DNA from: Klebsiella grimontii
Lineage (GTDB): Bacteria > Pseudomonadota > Gammaproteobacteria > Enterobacterales > Enterobacteriaceae
Assembly (NCBI RefSeq): GCF_900200035.1
Contig: NZ_FZTC01000052.1
Coordinates: 1 to 64,000, forward strand
DNA length: 64,000 bases
Direction of reading: 5' to 3'
Shown: in pieces, positions 12,702 through 25,194 of the stretch
Layout: every line of letters starts with the position of its first letter
Numbering within the stretch: the first letter of the stretch is position 1
Made by a program: the position numbers and the translations under genes
Notes under the pieces: model-generated
Told to the model about the DNA's origin: nothing
Seen by the model: only the letters and a program-made list of their open reading frames with translations
Databases searched by the model: none

Positions 12702-14195
12702 TTAACGCTGCGCCGCCAGCCGGGCGCGGATCTGCGACAGCGAGGCATAGCCGTACAGCTTGCCATCCAGAAAGCGCGTTTTTAACTCGCCCTGCTGCTC
12801 CTGCTCCAGCGTTTGCCCATCGTACAGCTGCAGTTCCCCCACGGCGTCGCGTTCCACGCGCAGCAGACCACGCGCCGAACGTTTGAGGCCATTATCGGTT
12901 TTCGGCTCCTTAAAGAGGGCTCTTCCCTCGCCGTTCACCTCCCCCCAGGTCGCCTTCATCGCGAAGCCGAAGGTATCGCGGGTGTTGTACTGGTAGGTAA
13001 AGGAACCCACGCCGAACACCACGTTAGCGCTGGCAAAGCCTTTCGCTTCCAGGCGACGCAGGATCTCATCCGCTCTGGCGAGAGTAATGGAATCGCCGTA
13101 AATCAGGCCGACATGCGGATCCAGTACCTTGTATCCTTTTTCGTTAATCGTACCGCCGAAGATTTCCCACAGTACTTCAACGGAGCCTTTCTCCTCGGCG
13201 CTGCGCTCGCTGCGGGTGTCGTCGTCAGCCGCCGTTCCGCACAGAATAGCCACCGGATCGCCGCTGTCCGGACGGAATACGACTCGCCCCTGGCGCCGCA
13301 TAATTATCGCCTTCAGCTCGCGGGTGTATTCGGTCAGCACCTGCCAGTAATCCCAGGTATCCGAGACGATAGAGACGAAACCCTGCGGGTGGACTTCGGT
13401 AATCAGCCGGCGAAAGGTTTCAATTTCCCGCTCGCGCTCGCCCATACACATCACGCTGTGTTCCGTGGCCGGAATGCTGGCGCCGATAAGCTCATCTTCA
13501 CCGCGAGTGTAATAATCCCGGGCATACAGCAGCGAAGGCAGGCTATCGGTACCTTTGAAACTGGCCAGATGTCCGCAGCCCGACTGCGCAGTGTCGTGCA
13601 GCCCGGACATCCCCCGAAACGAAAAGTCGTGACATTGGAAATCAAGGTGCGTCAGATCGCTACAGGTTTTCTCCGCCCAGCGTTCGCAAATCAGGCGATA
13701 GTGGTGGGCAATGGTCGCGTTGGTTGACGCTTTCCACAGCTCCGCCGAAAGCACCGTCTCCAGATAGTTCACCAGCCAGAAGAACTCAGGTTGCGTATTG
13801 GTGATGGTCAGCACCGGTACTTTCATCGGCACCTTGGTACCTTCATCGAGCGCTTTGATATGCAGCGGTAAATAGCCAAGCCGATGCAGAGCACGAACAG
13901 GCTCCACCCCAACCGTATCGCGCCCCAGATAGCCGTCCATCACCTGCTTATACTCGTTGACGACCTCCTCTTCCGGGCGGGCGAAAAACGCCTCGTTAAA
14001 CAGATCGACCAGGAACCACTGCAGAAACCCCTGCAGGCCGAAAAATACCAGCTTGCCGTCGGCCTGCGGCGACTGGAAAAAACGATCGCTGCGCGGAGTA
14101 AAGTTTGAGTAGACCTTCGTAGTCCCCTGCGGATACTGCACGCGATGGGAAACTTTATAACCATCAATAGCCAGAATCGGATTTATTTTCATCAT
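12702..14195 (-). CDS. nadV: Nicotinamide phosphoribosyltransferase (NAMPT/NadV family)
   Basis: The enzyme joins nicotinamide and PRPP to give nicotinamide mononucleotide, a one-step route back to NAD that E. coli K-12 lacks. The 497-residue length and motifs match NAMPT: N-terminal DGYKVSHRVQYP, the catalytic His in PATEHSVM near residue 240, FRPDSGDP near 306, and a C-terminal VFGVGSFTYQ. Two adjacent ATG codons occur (14193-14195 and 14190-14192); GGGGA is 4 bp from the first and 7 bp from the second, so the second may be used. One base separates it from the PRPP synthetase stop codon, so the two are translationally coupled. The gene has no counterpart at this place in E. coli. Confidence 0.93.
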   Translation of the reverse strand: MMKINPILAIDGYKVSHRVQYPQGTTKVYSNFTPRSDRFFQSPQADGKLVFFGLQGFLQWFLVDLFNEAFFARPEEEVVNEYKQVMDGYLGRDTVGVEPVRALHRLGYLPLHIKALDEGTKVPMKVPVLTITNTQPEFFWLVNYLETVLSAELWKASTNATIAHHYRLICERWAEKTCSDLTHLDFQCHDFSFRGMSGLHDTAQSGCGHLASFKGTDSLPSLLYARDYYTRGEDELIGASIPATEHSVMCMGEREREIETFRRLITEVHPQGFVSIVSDTWDYWQVLTEYTRELKAIIMRRQGRVVFRPDSGDPVAILCGTAADDDTRSERSAEEKGSVEVLWEIFGGTINEKGYKVLDPHVGLIYGDSITLARADEILRRLEAKGFASANVVFGVGSFTYQYNTRDTFGFAMKATWGEVNGEGRALFKEPKTDNGLKRSARGLLRVERDAVGELQLYDGQTLEQEQQGELKTRFLDGKLYGYASLSQIRARLAAQR

Positions 14196-14196
14196 A

Positions 14197-15066
14197 TTAT
14201 CCCCAATGTGCGCGGTAGATAGCGTCTATATCGATAAGCTCCAGCTGCGGGTGAGCCAGGGCAGGAGAAGTCAAAGAGGTGGTGGCGTAAACGGCATCGA
14301 TGCCGTTATTCAACAGATGCTCTACGCCTTTGGAAAAAATACCGTGGGTGACGTACAGACTCACGCTGCGGGCGCCCGCCTCGCGCAGCACCTGCGCCGA
14401 GCCGATAAAGGTGCCGCCAGCGTCGCACAGGTCGTCAACAATAAGCACCGCTTTCCCCGCGACATCACCGGCCAGCAGGGAAAAACTGGTTAACGCGCCG
14501 CTGGCAAGGTCACGCTCTTTACCGAGGATCGCGAACTCTCCGGCGCCGCAGGCTTTAGCCACAGGGTGAATCTTCTTGAGCGCGCCGGCATCCGGCGCCA
14601 CCAGCATCAGCTCCCCGGTAGCAATAGCCTGACGCAGAACGGCGCTCTGCAGAAGACAGTGCTGCTGGGCAACCGCAACCATATTATTGACTGCCGCCGC
14701 CGCGGCATCGCTATGCGGGTCAAGCACCACGACTTTGTCAAAGCCAAGGGTATTAAGCTGCCGAGCGAAGACCTTCAGAGCAAAGCTGTCTCCCGGCACC
14801 ATATGGCGATCCTGACGCGCCCACGGCAGCCACGGCAGTTCCAGATGGCTAAACGCCACGTCGGTAACATGACGCACGGCCTCCACCAGCTGCGCCAGCA
14901 GCATAAAATCGTTCATATCGCGCAGAGTAACCGCCCGGATGCGCATCAAACGGGCGGAAGGCGGTAATTGATCGGTCACCTTCAGCCACACAGCGCCATC
15001 GGGAAAGACGCCGCTGGCAAGCGTAAACGCCTCATCATCCAGTTCCAGGGTAAATTTTTCGCTCAT
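14197..15066 (-). CDS. Divergent ribose-phosphate pyrophosphokinase (PRPP synthetase paralogue)
   Basis: The 289-residue protein belongs to the PRPP synthetase/phosphoribosyltransferase fold family and would supply PRPP for the adjacent NadV. Visible motifs are the ATP-site segment PWARQDR near residue 81, DPHSD near 127 and the PRPP loop VLIVDDLCDAGGTF near 217. It is shorter than housekeeping Prs (315) and quite different in sequence, resembling the Prs copies that accompany nadV in some phages and bacteria. GGAGG lies 5 bp before the ATG. Substrate is inferred from family and operon. Confidence 0.88.
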   Translation of the reverse strand: MSEKFTLELDDEAFTLASGVFPDGAVWLKVTDQLPPSARLMRIRAVTLRDMNDFMLLAQLVEAVRHVTDVAFSHLELPWLPWARQDRHMVPGDSFALKVFARQLNTLGFDKVVVLDPHSDAAAAAVNNMVAVAQQHCLLQSAVLRQAIATGELMLVAPDAGALKKIHPVAKACGAGEFAILGKERDLASGALTSFSLLAGDVAGKAVLIVDDLCDAGGTFIGSAQVLREAGARSVSLYVTHGIFSKGVEHLLNNGIDAVYATTSLTSPALAHPQLELIDIDAIYRAHWG

Positions 15067-15085
15067 GGTGACCTCCGCTCATTAA

Positions 15086-15106
15086 ATTGTGTCTCTAAGA
15101 CACAAT
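15086..15106. promoter_or_regulatory. Palindromic operator 1 (proposed NrtR site)
   Basis: A perfect 9-bp inverted repeat (ATTGTGTCT / AGACACAAT) flanks a CTA spacer, 20 bp upstream of the PRPP synthetase start and downstream of the predicted -10 box. Its place between the NAD-salvage operon and the divergent NrtR-like regulator suggests that regulator as the binder; that is inferred. Confidence 0.75.
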
Positions 15107-15108
15107 CA

Positions 15109-15129
15109 ATAATGTCCCTAAGACACATA
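15109..15129. promoter_or_regulatory. Palindromic operator 2 (imperfect copy)
   Basis: The core CTAAGACACA of operator 1 recurs with its centre 23 bp away, about two helical turns. The left arm is degenerate (ATAATGTCC), so this is a weaker palindrome. It lies inside the spacer of the predicted promoter, where a bound repressor would block RNA polymerase. Confidence 0.65.
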
Positions 15130-15137
15130 TGATGCAA
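15109..15137 (-). promoter_or_regulatory. Candidate promoter of the prs-nadV operon
   Basis: On the minus strand TTGCAT (15132-15137) and CATTAT (15109-15114) are separated by 17 bp. Each box is a partial match only, but both operator palindromes overlap this span, which supports it as the regulated promoter. Confidence 0.45.
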
Positions 15138-15262
15138 GTGTTAAATGTCATTTAAGCGGAAAAATGGATTAGGCTATTGAAAAATAATAACAAAAATAGA
15201 GACTTGCTGCTCAGGAAGGGGCTGGTACACTTGTCAGCGTTCTTTTCCGCTGCGAGCGCTCT

Positions 15263-15982
15263 ATGACCACCGATGCCGAATACCTCAGCCAATACGATGC
15301 CAGCCGCTTTCCCTCGCCGCTGGTGACCGTCGATAGCGTCCTGTTTACCCTGTATGAAGGGGCGCTATGCGTTCTGCTGGTTGAGCGCGCTCATCCGCCG
15401 CAGCAGGGGGCGTGGGGGCTACCCGGCGGCTTTATCGATCTGGCGCACGATGATTCAACCCGCGCCACGGCGCTACGTAAGCTCACGGAAAAAACCGGGA
15501 TTTCACCGTCATGGCTGGAGCAGCTCGACACCTTTTCCGGGCCGGATCGCGATCCGCGCGGCTGGAGCCTGACTATCGCCTGGTTTGCGTTAATCTCATG
15601 GGTAGATTGTCAGCCGCATATCGCCAGCGTCAGCGATGCCCGCTGGGTGCCGGTGGCGCAGCTGGATAGCTATTCGCTGGCTTTCGATCATCAAAAGATC
15701 ATCGACGCCGGTCTGCACCGCTTACGCCAAAAAACGATGTACTCTTTACTGCCGGTTTACTGTCTGCCGGAGACCTTTACCCATGGTCAGCTGCTGGAAG
15801 CCACGGAAATCATCCTTGGTCAGCCGATTCAACGCAAAAGCCTGATTCGCCGCTTCGAAGCCTCCGGAATGTTTGAAGAGACCGGGGAAACAGCGGCAAC
15901 CGGCGCGCGCAAAGCGCGGCTATGGCGGCGTAAATCCGGCGTCGATTTTCATCTCTTTTCACGTAACCTGCTGACCGATTAG
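15263..15982 (+). CDS. nrtR: NrtR-type transcriptional regulator (Nudix domain plus winged helix)
   Basis: The 239-residue protein has an N-terminal Nudix domain (about residues 17-150) and a C-terminal winged helix (about 155-235), the layout of NrtR, a repressor of NAD biosynthesis genes that senses ADP-ribose. The Nudix box is degenerate: where active hydrolases have REUxEExGU it reads RKLTEKTGI, so catalytic glutamates are lost and a sensor role is more likely than hydrolysis. It is divergent from the prs-nadV pair, with operator-like palindromes between. Identification rests on architecture and context. Confidence 0.85.
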   Translation: MTTDAEYLSQYDASRFPSPLVTVDSVLFTLYEGALCVLLVERAHPPQQGAWGLPGGFIDLAHDDSTRATALRKLTEKTGISPSWLEQLDTFSGPDRDPRGWSLTIAWFALISWVDCQPHIASVSDARWVPVAQLDSYSLAFDHQKIIDAGLHRLRQKTMYSLLPVYCLPETFTHGQLLEATEIILGQPIQRKSLIRRFEASGMFEETGETAATGARKARLWRRKSGVDFHLFSRNLLTD

Positions 15983-16063
15983 CCGCAAGGCCACATATGG
16001 GCTAACCTGCGCACTTCATGCGCGGTATAGTATGTTATAAAGATTATTTATTGCTCTGGTGCT

Positions 16064-17086
16064 ATGGTTGATATCACTCCTACAGAAATGACGCCCCCTG
16101 AAGACGACTCGCAGCAGTTTCATCCGATGCGCGGCTTAGGCAATCGTCATTTGCAAACCATGTTGCCGCGGCTAATCCGTCGCAAACTCCGCTTTACTCC
16201 CCACTGGCAGCGTCTGGAATTGCCGGACGGCGACTTTATCGATCTGGCGTGGAGCGAAGACCCTTCGCAGGCGCGTCATAAACCACGCCTGGTGGTGTTT
16301 CATGGCCTGGAGGGCAGTCTGCACAGCCCTTACGCCCACGGACTTATCCATGCGGCCATGCAGCGCGGCTGGCTGGGCGTGGTGATGCACTTTCGCGGCT
16401 GTAGCGGCGAACCCAACCGGAATAACCGCATCTACCACTCGGGCGAAACGGAAGATGGCTCCTGGTTTCTGCGCTGGCTCCAGCGCGAGTACGGCACGGC
16501 CCCCACCGCCGCGGTGGGATATTCGCTCGGGGGCAATATGCTGGGCTGCCTGCTGGCAAAAGAGGGCGACGCAATTCCCGTTGATGCCGCGGTTATCGTC
16601 TCGGCGCCGTTTATGCTGGAGGCCTGTAGCTATCATATGGACAAAGGTTTCTCCCGCGTTTATCAGCGCTATCTGCTCAACCTGCTGAAAGCCAACGCCG
16701 CGCGTAAGCTAAAAGCCTATCCCGGCTCTCTGCCCGTCGATTTACGCCAGCTAAAAAGCATGCGCCGTATTCGCGAATTTGACGATAGCATCACGGCCAG
16801 GATCCACGGCTTTGCCGATGCGCTGGACTATTATCGCCAATGTAGCGCCATGCCGCGCTTAAGCGATATCACTAAGCCCACGCTGATTATTCACGCGAAG
16901 GACGATCCCTTTATGGATCACCACTCGATTCCCCCGCAGGAACAGCTGCCGGCGAATGTCGAATATCAGCTCACGGAGCACGGCGGGCACGTGGGTTTCG
17001 TCGGCGGCACGCTGCGTAAGCCGGAAATGTGGCTTGAAAAAAGAATTCCGGATTGGCTAACCCGTTGGTTAGGAGCGCAAATATGA
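16064..17086 (+). CDS. yheT: YheT family alpha/beta hydrolase
   Basis: A predicted hydrolase of the AB-hydrolase 4 group, 340 residues as in E. coli. The oxyanion/nucleophile region shows HGLEGS near residue 86 and the nucleophile elbow GYSLGGN near 152 (Ser), with Asp in HAKDDPF near 285 and His in EHGGHVGF near 312 completing the triad. The natural substrate is not established. It overlaps yheU by four bases (ATGA). Confidence 0.93.
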   Translation: MVDITPTEMTPPEDDSQQFHPMRGLGNRHLQTMLPRLIRRKLRFTPHWQRLELPDGDFIDLAWSEDPSQARHKPRLVVFHGLEGSLHSPYAHGLIHAAMQRGWLGVVMHFRGCSGEPNRNNRIYHSGETEDGSWFLRWLQREYGTAPTAAVGYSLGGNMLGCLLAKEGDAIPVDAAVIVSAPFMLEACSYHMDKGFSRVYQRYLLNLLKANAARKLKAYPGSLPVDLRQLKSMRRIREFDDSITARIHGFADALDYYRQCSAMPRLSDITKPTLIIHAKDDPFMDHHSIPPQEQLPANVEYQLTEHGGHVGFVGGTLRKPEMWLEKRIPDWLTRWLGAQI

Positions 17087-17301
17087 TCATTCCCTGGCAA
17101 GATCTCGATCCCGAAACGCTGGATAACCTGATCGAAAGTTTTGTATTACGTGAAGGCACCGATTATGGTGAACATGAACGTTCGCTGACGGATAAAGTCG
17201 CTGATGTTAAACTGCAGTTGAAAAGCGGAGAAGCCGTGCTGGTGTGGTCAGAACTGCACGAGACGGTGAACATTATGCCCCGCAAGCAGTTTCACGGCTA
17301 A
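17083..17301 (+). CDS. yheU: YheU family protein
   Basis: A 72-residue cytoplasmic protein of unknown function, starting [20 protein letters not shown] and ending PRKQFHG. The ATG at 17083 overlaps the yheT stop codon and is preceded by TTAGGAGCG; the longer in-frame start at 17053 lies inside yheT and is not supported. Conserved position between yheT and prkB. Confidence 0.92.
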   Translation: MIIPWQDLDPETLDNLIESFVLREGTDYGEHERSLTDKVADVKLQLKSGEAVLVWSELHETVNIMPRKQFHG

Positions 17302-17336
17302 GGCGGCACACACTATCGTTTACTCTGGGAGTTGTT

Positions 17337-18206
17337 ATGTCTGCCAAACATCCGGTGATTGCCGTCACGGGCTCCAGCGGCGCGGGAACCACGACCACCA
17401 GCCTCGCCTTTCGCAAAATCTTCGCCCAGCTTAATCTGCACGCCGCCGAAGTTGAAGGCGATAGCTTTCACCGCTATACCCGTCCGGAAATGGACATGGC
17501 GATCCGTAAAGCGCGCGATCAGGGCAAACATATCAGCTACTTTGGCCCCGAGGCTAACGACTTCGGCCTGCTGGAACACACGTTCGCCGAATATGGGCAA
17601 AGCGGCAAAGGCCAGTCGCGCAAGTATTTACATACCTATGACGAGGCCGTGCCGTGGAATCAGGTTCCGGGGACCTTCACGCCCTGGCAGCCGCTGCCCG
17701 AACCGACTGACGTCCTGTTTTATGAAGGCCTGCACGGCGGCGTGGTGACGCCGCAGCATAACGTAGCAAACCATGTCGACCTGCTGGTTGGCGTGGTGCC
17801 CATCGTCAATCTTGAGTGGATCCAGAAGCTTATTCGCGACACCAGCGAACGCGGCCACTCTCGTGAGGCGGTGATGGATTCCGTGGTCCGTTCGATGGAA
17901 GACTACATCAACTTTATCACCCCGCAGTTTTCGCGCACCCACCTCAACTTCCAGCGCGTACCGACGGTGGATACGTCCAACCCGTTTGCGGCCAAAGCCA
18001 TCCCTTCGCTGGATGAAAGCTTTGTCGTTATCCATTTCCGTAATCTAAAAAATATCGATTTCCCCTGGCTTCTGGCGATGCTGCAGGGCTCGTTTATCTC
18101 GCATATGAATACGCTGGTGGTACCGGGCGGGAAAATGGGGCTGGCGATGGAACTGATCATGGCGCCGCTGGTTGAGCGCCTGATGGAAGGCAGGAAAATA
18201 AGCTAA
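17337..18206 (+). CDS. prkB: Phosphoribulokinase-like protein PrkB
   Basis: A P-loop kinase of the phosphoribulokinase/uridine kinase family; enterics have no Calvin cycle, so its substrate remains uncertain. The 289 residues show Walker A GSSGAGTTT near residue 12 and EGDSFHRYTR near 40. The ATG at 17337 gives the E. coli length and start MSAKHPVIAVTG; a longer frame from 17244 overlaps yheU and is rejected. Confidence 0.93.
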   Translation: MSAKHPVIAVTGSSGAGTTTTSLAFRKIFAQLNLHAAEVEGDSFHRYTRPEMDMAIRKARDQGKHISYFGPEANDFGLLEHTFAEYGQSGKGQSRKYLHTYDEAVPWNQVPGTFTPWQPLPEPTDVLFYEGLHGGVVTPQHNVANHVDLLVGVVPIVNLEWIQKLIRDTSERGHSREAVMDSVVRSMEDYINFITPQFSRTHLNFQRVPTVDTSNPFAAKAIPSLDESFVVIHFRNLKNIDFPWLLAMLQGSFISHMNTLVVPGGKMGLAMELIMAPLVERLMEGRKIS

Positions 18207-18210
18207 CGGT

Positions 18211-18242
18211 CAAAACCCCGGTGACGCGTTTGCCGGCCGGGG
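18211..18242 (-). terminator. Probable terminator between prkB and yhfA
   Basis: CCCCGG and CCGGGG pair around a 15-nt loop. On the minus strand the stem is followed by TTTTG, fitting termination of yhfA; on the plus strand the tail is CCCTTT. The T run is short. Confidence 0.45.
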
Positions 18243-18252
18243 CCCTTTCGGC

Positions 18253-18657
18253 TTACCCTTCGATCACTTCATAAGAGTGGGTAATGTTTACCGCTTTCTC
18301 AAGCATCAGCGCGACGGAACAATACTTTTCCGCCGACAGGTCGACCGCGCGAGACACGGCAGCGTCCTTCAGTTCTTTACCGGTCACGATAAAATGCAGA
18401 TTGATATGGGTAAACAGACGCGGAGCCTCTTCGCGACGCTCAGAAGTCAGCTTAACTTCGCAGTTGGTAACGTTATGACGGCCCTTCTGCAATATGGAAA
18501 CCACATCGATCGCGCTGCATCCGCCTGCCGCCATCAGAACCATTTCCATTGGGCTGGGCGCTTTATCCCCGGAATTGCCGTCCATCAGAATCTGGTGACC
18601 AGAAGCCGACTCACCGATGAAGGTTAACCCTTCAACCCACTTCACTCGCGCTTGCAT
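18253..18657 (-). CDS. yhfA: OsmC family protein YhfA
   Basis: A 134-residue OsmC/Ohr fold protein, a family that includes peroxide reductases. Sequence landmarks are GCSAIDVVSILQK near residue 47 and EKYCSVALML near 112, supplying the two conserved cysteines. I use the ATG at 18655-18657, giving MQARVKWVEGLTF as in E. coli; the longer frame to 18753 runs into the crp regulatory region. It is divergent from crp. Confidence 0.92.
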   Translation of the reverse strand: MQARVKWVEGLTFIGESASGHQILMDGNSGDKAPSPMEMVLMAAGGCSAIDVVSILQKGRHNVTNCEVKLTSERREEAPRLFTHINLHFIVTGKELKDAAVSRAVDLSAEKYCSVALMLEKAVNITHSYEVIEG

Positions 18658-18961
18658 AAATTTAACTCCAGGGCTGTAATTTTCCCGACAGATTACGCGT
18701 ACATAACAATTCTCGCAACGGAAGGCGACCTGGGTCATGCTGAAGCGAGACACCAGGAGACATGCGGCGAAAGCTATGCTAAAACAATCTGGATGCTACA
18801 GTAATACATTGATGTACTGCATGTATGCAGAGGAGTTCACATTACAGGCTGCAGAAAACTTTCAGCCGGATTCCCAGGTATAGGGATTCAATACGATTGC
18901 ATGCCCGGATGCCGTGTAGTGTCGGCACCCGGAGATAGCTTATAACAGAGGATAACCGCGC
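18658..18961. promoter_or_regulatory. yhfA-crp divergent regulatory region
   Basis: A 304-bp region without genes that retains long blocks recognisable from the E. coli crp control region, including the segment around GCTATGCTAAAACA (likely crp -10 area near 18775) and a CRP-like half site with TCACA at 18837-18841 paired with TGCAG at 18826-18830. In E. coli, CRP binds here to autoregulate crp and drive a divergent transcript. The segment 18845-18940 before the crp start is less conserved. Confidence 0.6.
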
Positions 18962-19594
18962 ATGGTGCTTGGCAAACCGCAAACAGACCCTACCCTTGAA
19001 TGGTTCTTGTCTCATTGCCACATTCATAAGTACCCATCAAAGAGCACGCTGATCCACCAGGGTGAGAAAGCAGAAACGTTGTACTACATCGTTAAAGGCT
19101 CCGTGGCTGTACTCATCAAGGATGAAGAAGGTAAAGAGATGATCCTCTCTTACCTTAATCAGGGCGATTTCATCGGTGAATTAGGCTTGTTTGAAGAAGG
19201 CCAGGAGCGTAGCGCTTGGGTACGTGCGAAAACCGCATGTGAAGTGGCCGAAATCTCCTACAAAAAATTCCGTCAGCTGATCCAGGTTAACCCGGACATC
19301 CTGATGCGTCTCTCTTCGCAGATGGCTCGTCGTCTGCAGGTCACGTCTGAGAAAGTGGGCAACCTCGCCTTCCTTGACGTTACCGGTCGTATCGCTCAGA
19401 CGCTGCTGAACCTGGCTAAACAGCCGGATGCGATGACCCATCCGGACGGTATGCAAATTAAAATTACCCGTCAGGAAATCGGCCAGATCGTCGGCTGCTC
19501 CCGCGAGACCGTTGGCCGCATCCTGAAAATGCTGGAAGATCAAAACCTGATCTCCGCGCACGGTAAAACTATCGTCGTCTACGGTACCCGTTAA
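18962..19594 (+). CDS. crp: cAMP receptor protein (catabolite activator)
   Basis: CRP is the global cAMP-dependent transcription factor controlling carbon source use. The 210-residue sequence is nearly that of E. coli: a cyclic nucleotide domain (about 20-115) with the cAMP-contact segment [10 protein letters not shown] around residues 80-89, and a C-terminal helix-turn-helix (about 168-191, [18 protein letters not shown]). CRP-like sites upstream of ppiA, pckA and malT within this window are likely targets. Confidence 0.98.
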   Translation: MVLGKPQTDPTLEWFLSHCHIHKYPSKSTLIHQGEKAETLYYIVKGSVAVLIKDEEGKEMILSYLNQGDFIGELGLFEEGQERSAWVRAKTACEVAEISYKKFRQLIQVNPDILMRLSSQMARRLQVTSEKVGNLAFLDVTGRIAQTLLNLAKQPDAMTHPDGMQIKITRQEIGQIVGCSRETVGRILKMLEDQNLISAHGKTIVVYGTR

Positions 19595-19600
19595 GTCGGT

Positions 19601-19635
19601 AAAACGGCGTATTGCCTGACGATACGCCGTTTTTG
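19601..19635 (+). terminator. Intrinsic terminator of crp
   Basis: A 12-bp stem (AAAACGGCGTAT / ATACGCCGTTTT) with a 9-nt loop and a T run directly follows the crp stop. The yhfK start codon lies only 11 bp downstream. Confidence 0.88.
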
Positions 19636-19645
19636 TTTTCTCCTC

Positions 19646-23001
<3,356 letters not shown>

Positions 23002-23023
23002 ATCAACCCATGGCAACTACAAA

Positions 23024-23587
23024 TCACCGATTGAGGAAGTTTGCCAGCAGCTGATGTCCCTGCTCGCTGAGAATACTCTCCGGATGAAACTGCACGCCCT
23101 CGAGATCGAAGACGCGGTGGCGAATGCCCATGATCTCCCCCTTTTCGCTGCGGGCGGTCACCTCAAAGCATTCAGGCAGCGTTAGCGGATCAATGAGCAG
23201 GGAGTGGTAGCGGGTCACCGTAAGCGGGTTATTCAGTCCAAGGAACACCCCTTGACCGGTATGGCTGACCGGGGACGTTTTCCCGTGCATCACTTTCGCG
23301 GCTCGTACGATCGCGGCGCCGAAAACCTGGGCAATCGCCTGATGGCCCAGGCAAACGCCTAAGATCGGCGTCTTACCGGAAAAGTGGCGAATCACCGCCA
23401 GCGAAATCCCTGACTCATCGGGCGTGCAGGGGCCCGGCGAGATAACGATTTTCGCTGGCGCCAGAGCAATGATATCCGCTAACGTCAGCTCGTCATTACG
23501 TCTGACCAGAACTTCCGCGCCAAGCTCGCAGAAATACTGATACAAATTCCAGGTGAAAGAATCGTAGTTATCGATAAGCAGGATCAT
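23024..23587 (-). CDS. pabA: Aminodeoxychorismate synthase glutaminase component PabA
   Basis: PabA releases ammonia from glutamine for PabB to make 4-amino-4-deoxychorismate, a folate precursor. The 187 residues form a class I glutamine amidotransferase: nucleophile Cys in GVCLGHQAI near residue 79 and the His/Glu pair in QFHPESIL near 168-170. It lies between fic and argD as in E. coli. Confidence 0.96.
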   Translation of the reverse strand: MILLIDNYDSFTWNLYQYFCELGAEVLVRRNDELTLADIIALAPAKIVISPGPCTPDESGISLAVIRHFSGKTPILGVCLGHQAIAQVFGAAIVRAAKVMHGKTSPVSHTGQGVFLGLNNPLTVTRYHSLLIDPLTLPECFEVTARSEKGEIMGIRHRVFDLEGVQFHPESILSEQGHQLLANFLNR

Positions 23588-23618
23588 AGCGGCTCCGGGA
23601 ACAAAGAACCGCGCTATT

Positions 23619-24221
23619 CTACTCAGTTTCCACGGCTTCGCTTACCACTTTGCGAAATATCGTCTGCAGCGGGGAAAGGTCGCCCATCGCTCCGCTCTGG
23701 TTGGCCTGGTTCCACGCATCGACCGCAATATCGCGCCAATCCAGCGTATAACCCGCATGGATAGCCAGCTGCTCAAAGAAAATGCGTTGCGCCATGCCGT
23801 TACCGAGACGGAAAGGATGCAGGACATTTATTTCGCAATAGTAATGAGCAAGACGTTCAATGAATTTATCCTGCGCGAGCCCCACCAGATAACCTTCCTC
23901 TTCAAGATCCTGAAGCAGCGCGTTTCCCTCTTTTTCGATATAGGCGAAATGGCAGAAGCGGGTGTCGCCCTGATAGATATCCACTTCACGCAGTTGCCCC
24001 GCCCAGTCGAAAACATCCTGATAGAGCTGGCGATGAATCGCGCACAGATGAGGCAATCCCCGCACCAACGGCCCGAGTTCAATGGTTGCCGCGCGTAATG
24101 CGGTCAGATCCCATGCCGCCTGCTCAAGGCGCTGAGCCTGGCGGATGCCCAGGCGGTTGCGCATGACCTTCAGGCCCGAGTAGAGATAAGGATCCCGCCC
24201 CTCGCCGAATTTATCGCTCAT
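23619..24221 (-). CDS. fic: Fic-domain protein (degenerate motif)
   Basis: A 200-residue Fic-fold protein; active Fic enzymes transfer AMP from ATP to target proteins. The canonical loop HPFx(D/E)GNGRxxR here reads [12 protein letters not shown]: the metal-binding acidic residue is Leu and the phosphate-binding Arg is Met, so catalysis may be weak or lost. The E. coli protein is degenerate at the same loop. The start [16 protein letters not shown] matches enteric Fic. It overlaps yhfG by 11 bp, the layout of a FicTA pair. Confidence 0.92.
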   Translation of the reverse strand: MSDKFGEGRDPYLYSGLKVMRNRLGIRQAQRLEQAAWDLTALRAATIELGPLVRGLPHLCAIHRQLYQDVFDWAGQLREVDIYQGDTRFCHFAYIEKEGNALLQDLEEEGYLVGLAQDKFIERLAHYYCEINVLHPFRLGNGMAQRIFFEQLAIHAGYTLDWRDIAVDAWNQANQSGAMGDLSPLQTIFRKVVSEAVETE

Positions 24222-24378
24222 AGTGACTCCTTAACGCCTCAATACGCGCCAGAGCTTCTTCGGGGGTAAGGGTTATCAGCGGAATATCGACGCCCTCCAG
24301 CCGTCGGCTGGCCTGGAAATTAACGTTACGTCGAGCCTCCCAGAGACGGGATTTCTGTTTTTCGGTGAGTTTTTTCAT
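24211..24378 (-). CDS. yhfG: YhfG, small antitoxin-like partner of Fic
   Basis: A 55-codon gene read directly from the minus strand, starting [18 protein letters not shown] and ending RSHYER. GGGAGG lies upstream of its ATG. Residues 24-29 (SRRLEG) match the Fic inhibitory motif (S/T)xxxE(G/N), in which the Glu blocks ATP in the Fic active site; this makes it a class I, separate-subunit antitoxin. Its last 11 bp overlap the fic start codon, so inhibitor is translated before, and coupled to, the toxin-fold protein. Confidence 0.88.
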   Translation of the reverse strand: MKKLTEKQKSRLWEARRNVNFQASRRLEGVDIPLITLTPEEALARIEALRSHYER

Positions 24379-24486
24379 TTAACACCTCCCTGACGATTCC
24401 GCGGTTGCCACAAGTATAAGCGGCAAAAAACGATTTCGCAGGGAAGCGGGGGAATGCGCGGGCATGAGTTACCCGCGCAAATAGGT

Positions 24487-25065
<579 letters not shown>

Positions 25066-25194
25066 TTAACGGAGCAGAATAAAAACCGAGTGCTTTGATT
25101 CTAAAGAGCCTTTGCATCCTGGGCCAGCCTTTTACCTAATTTTACTTAGCTGAAACACTTGTAACGATGCGTCTATTGATCCGCCAAATAAATA

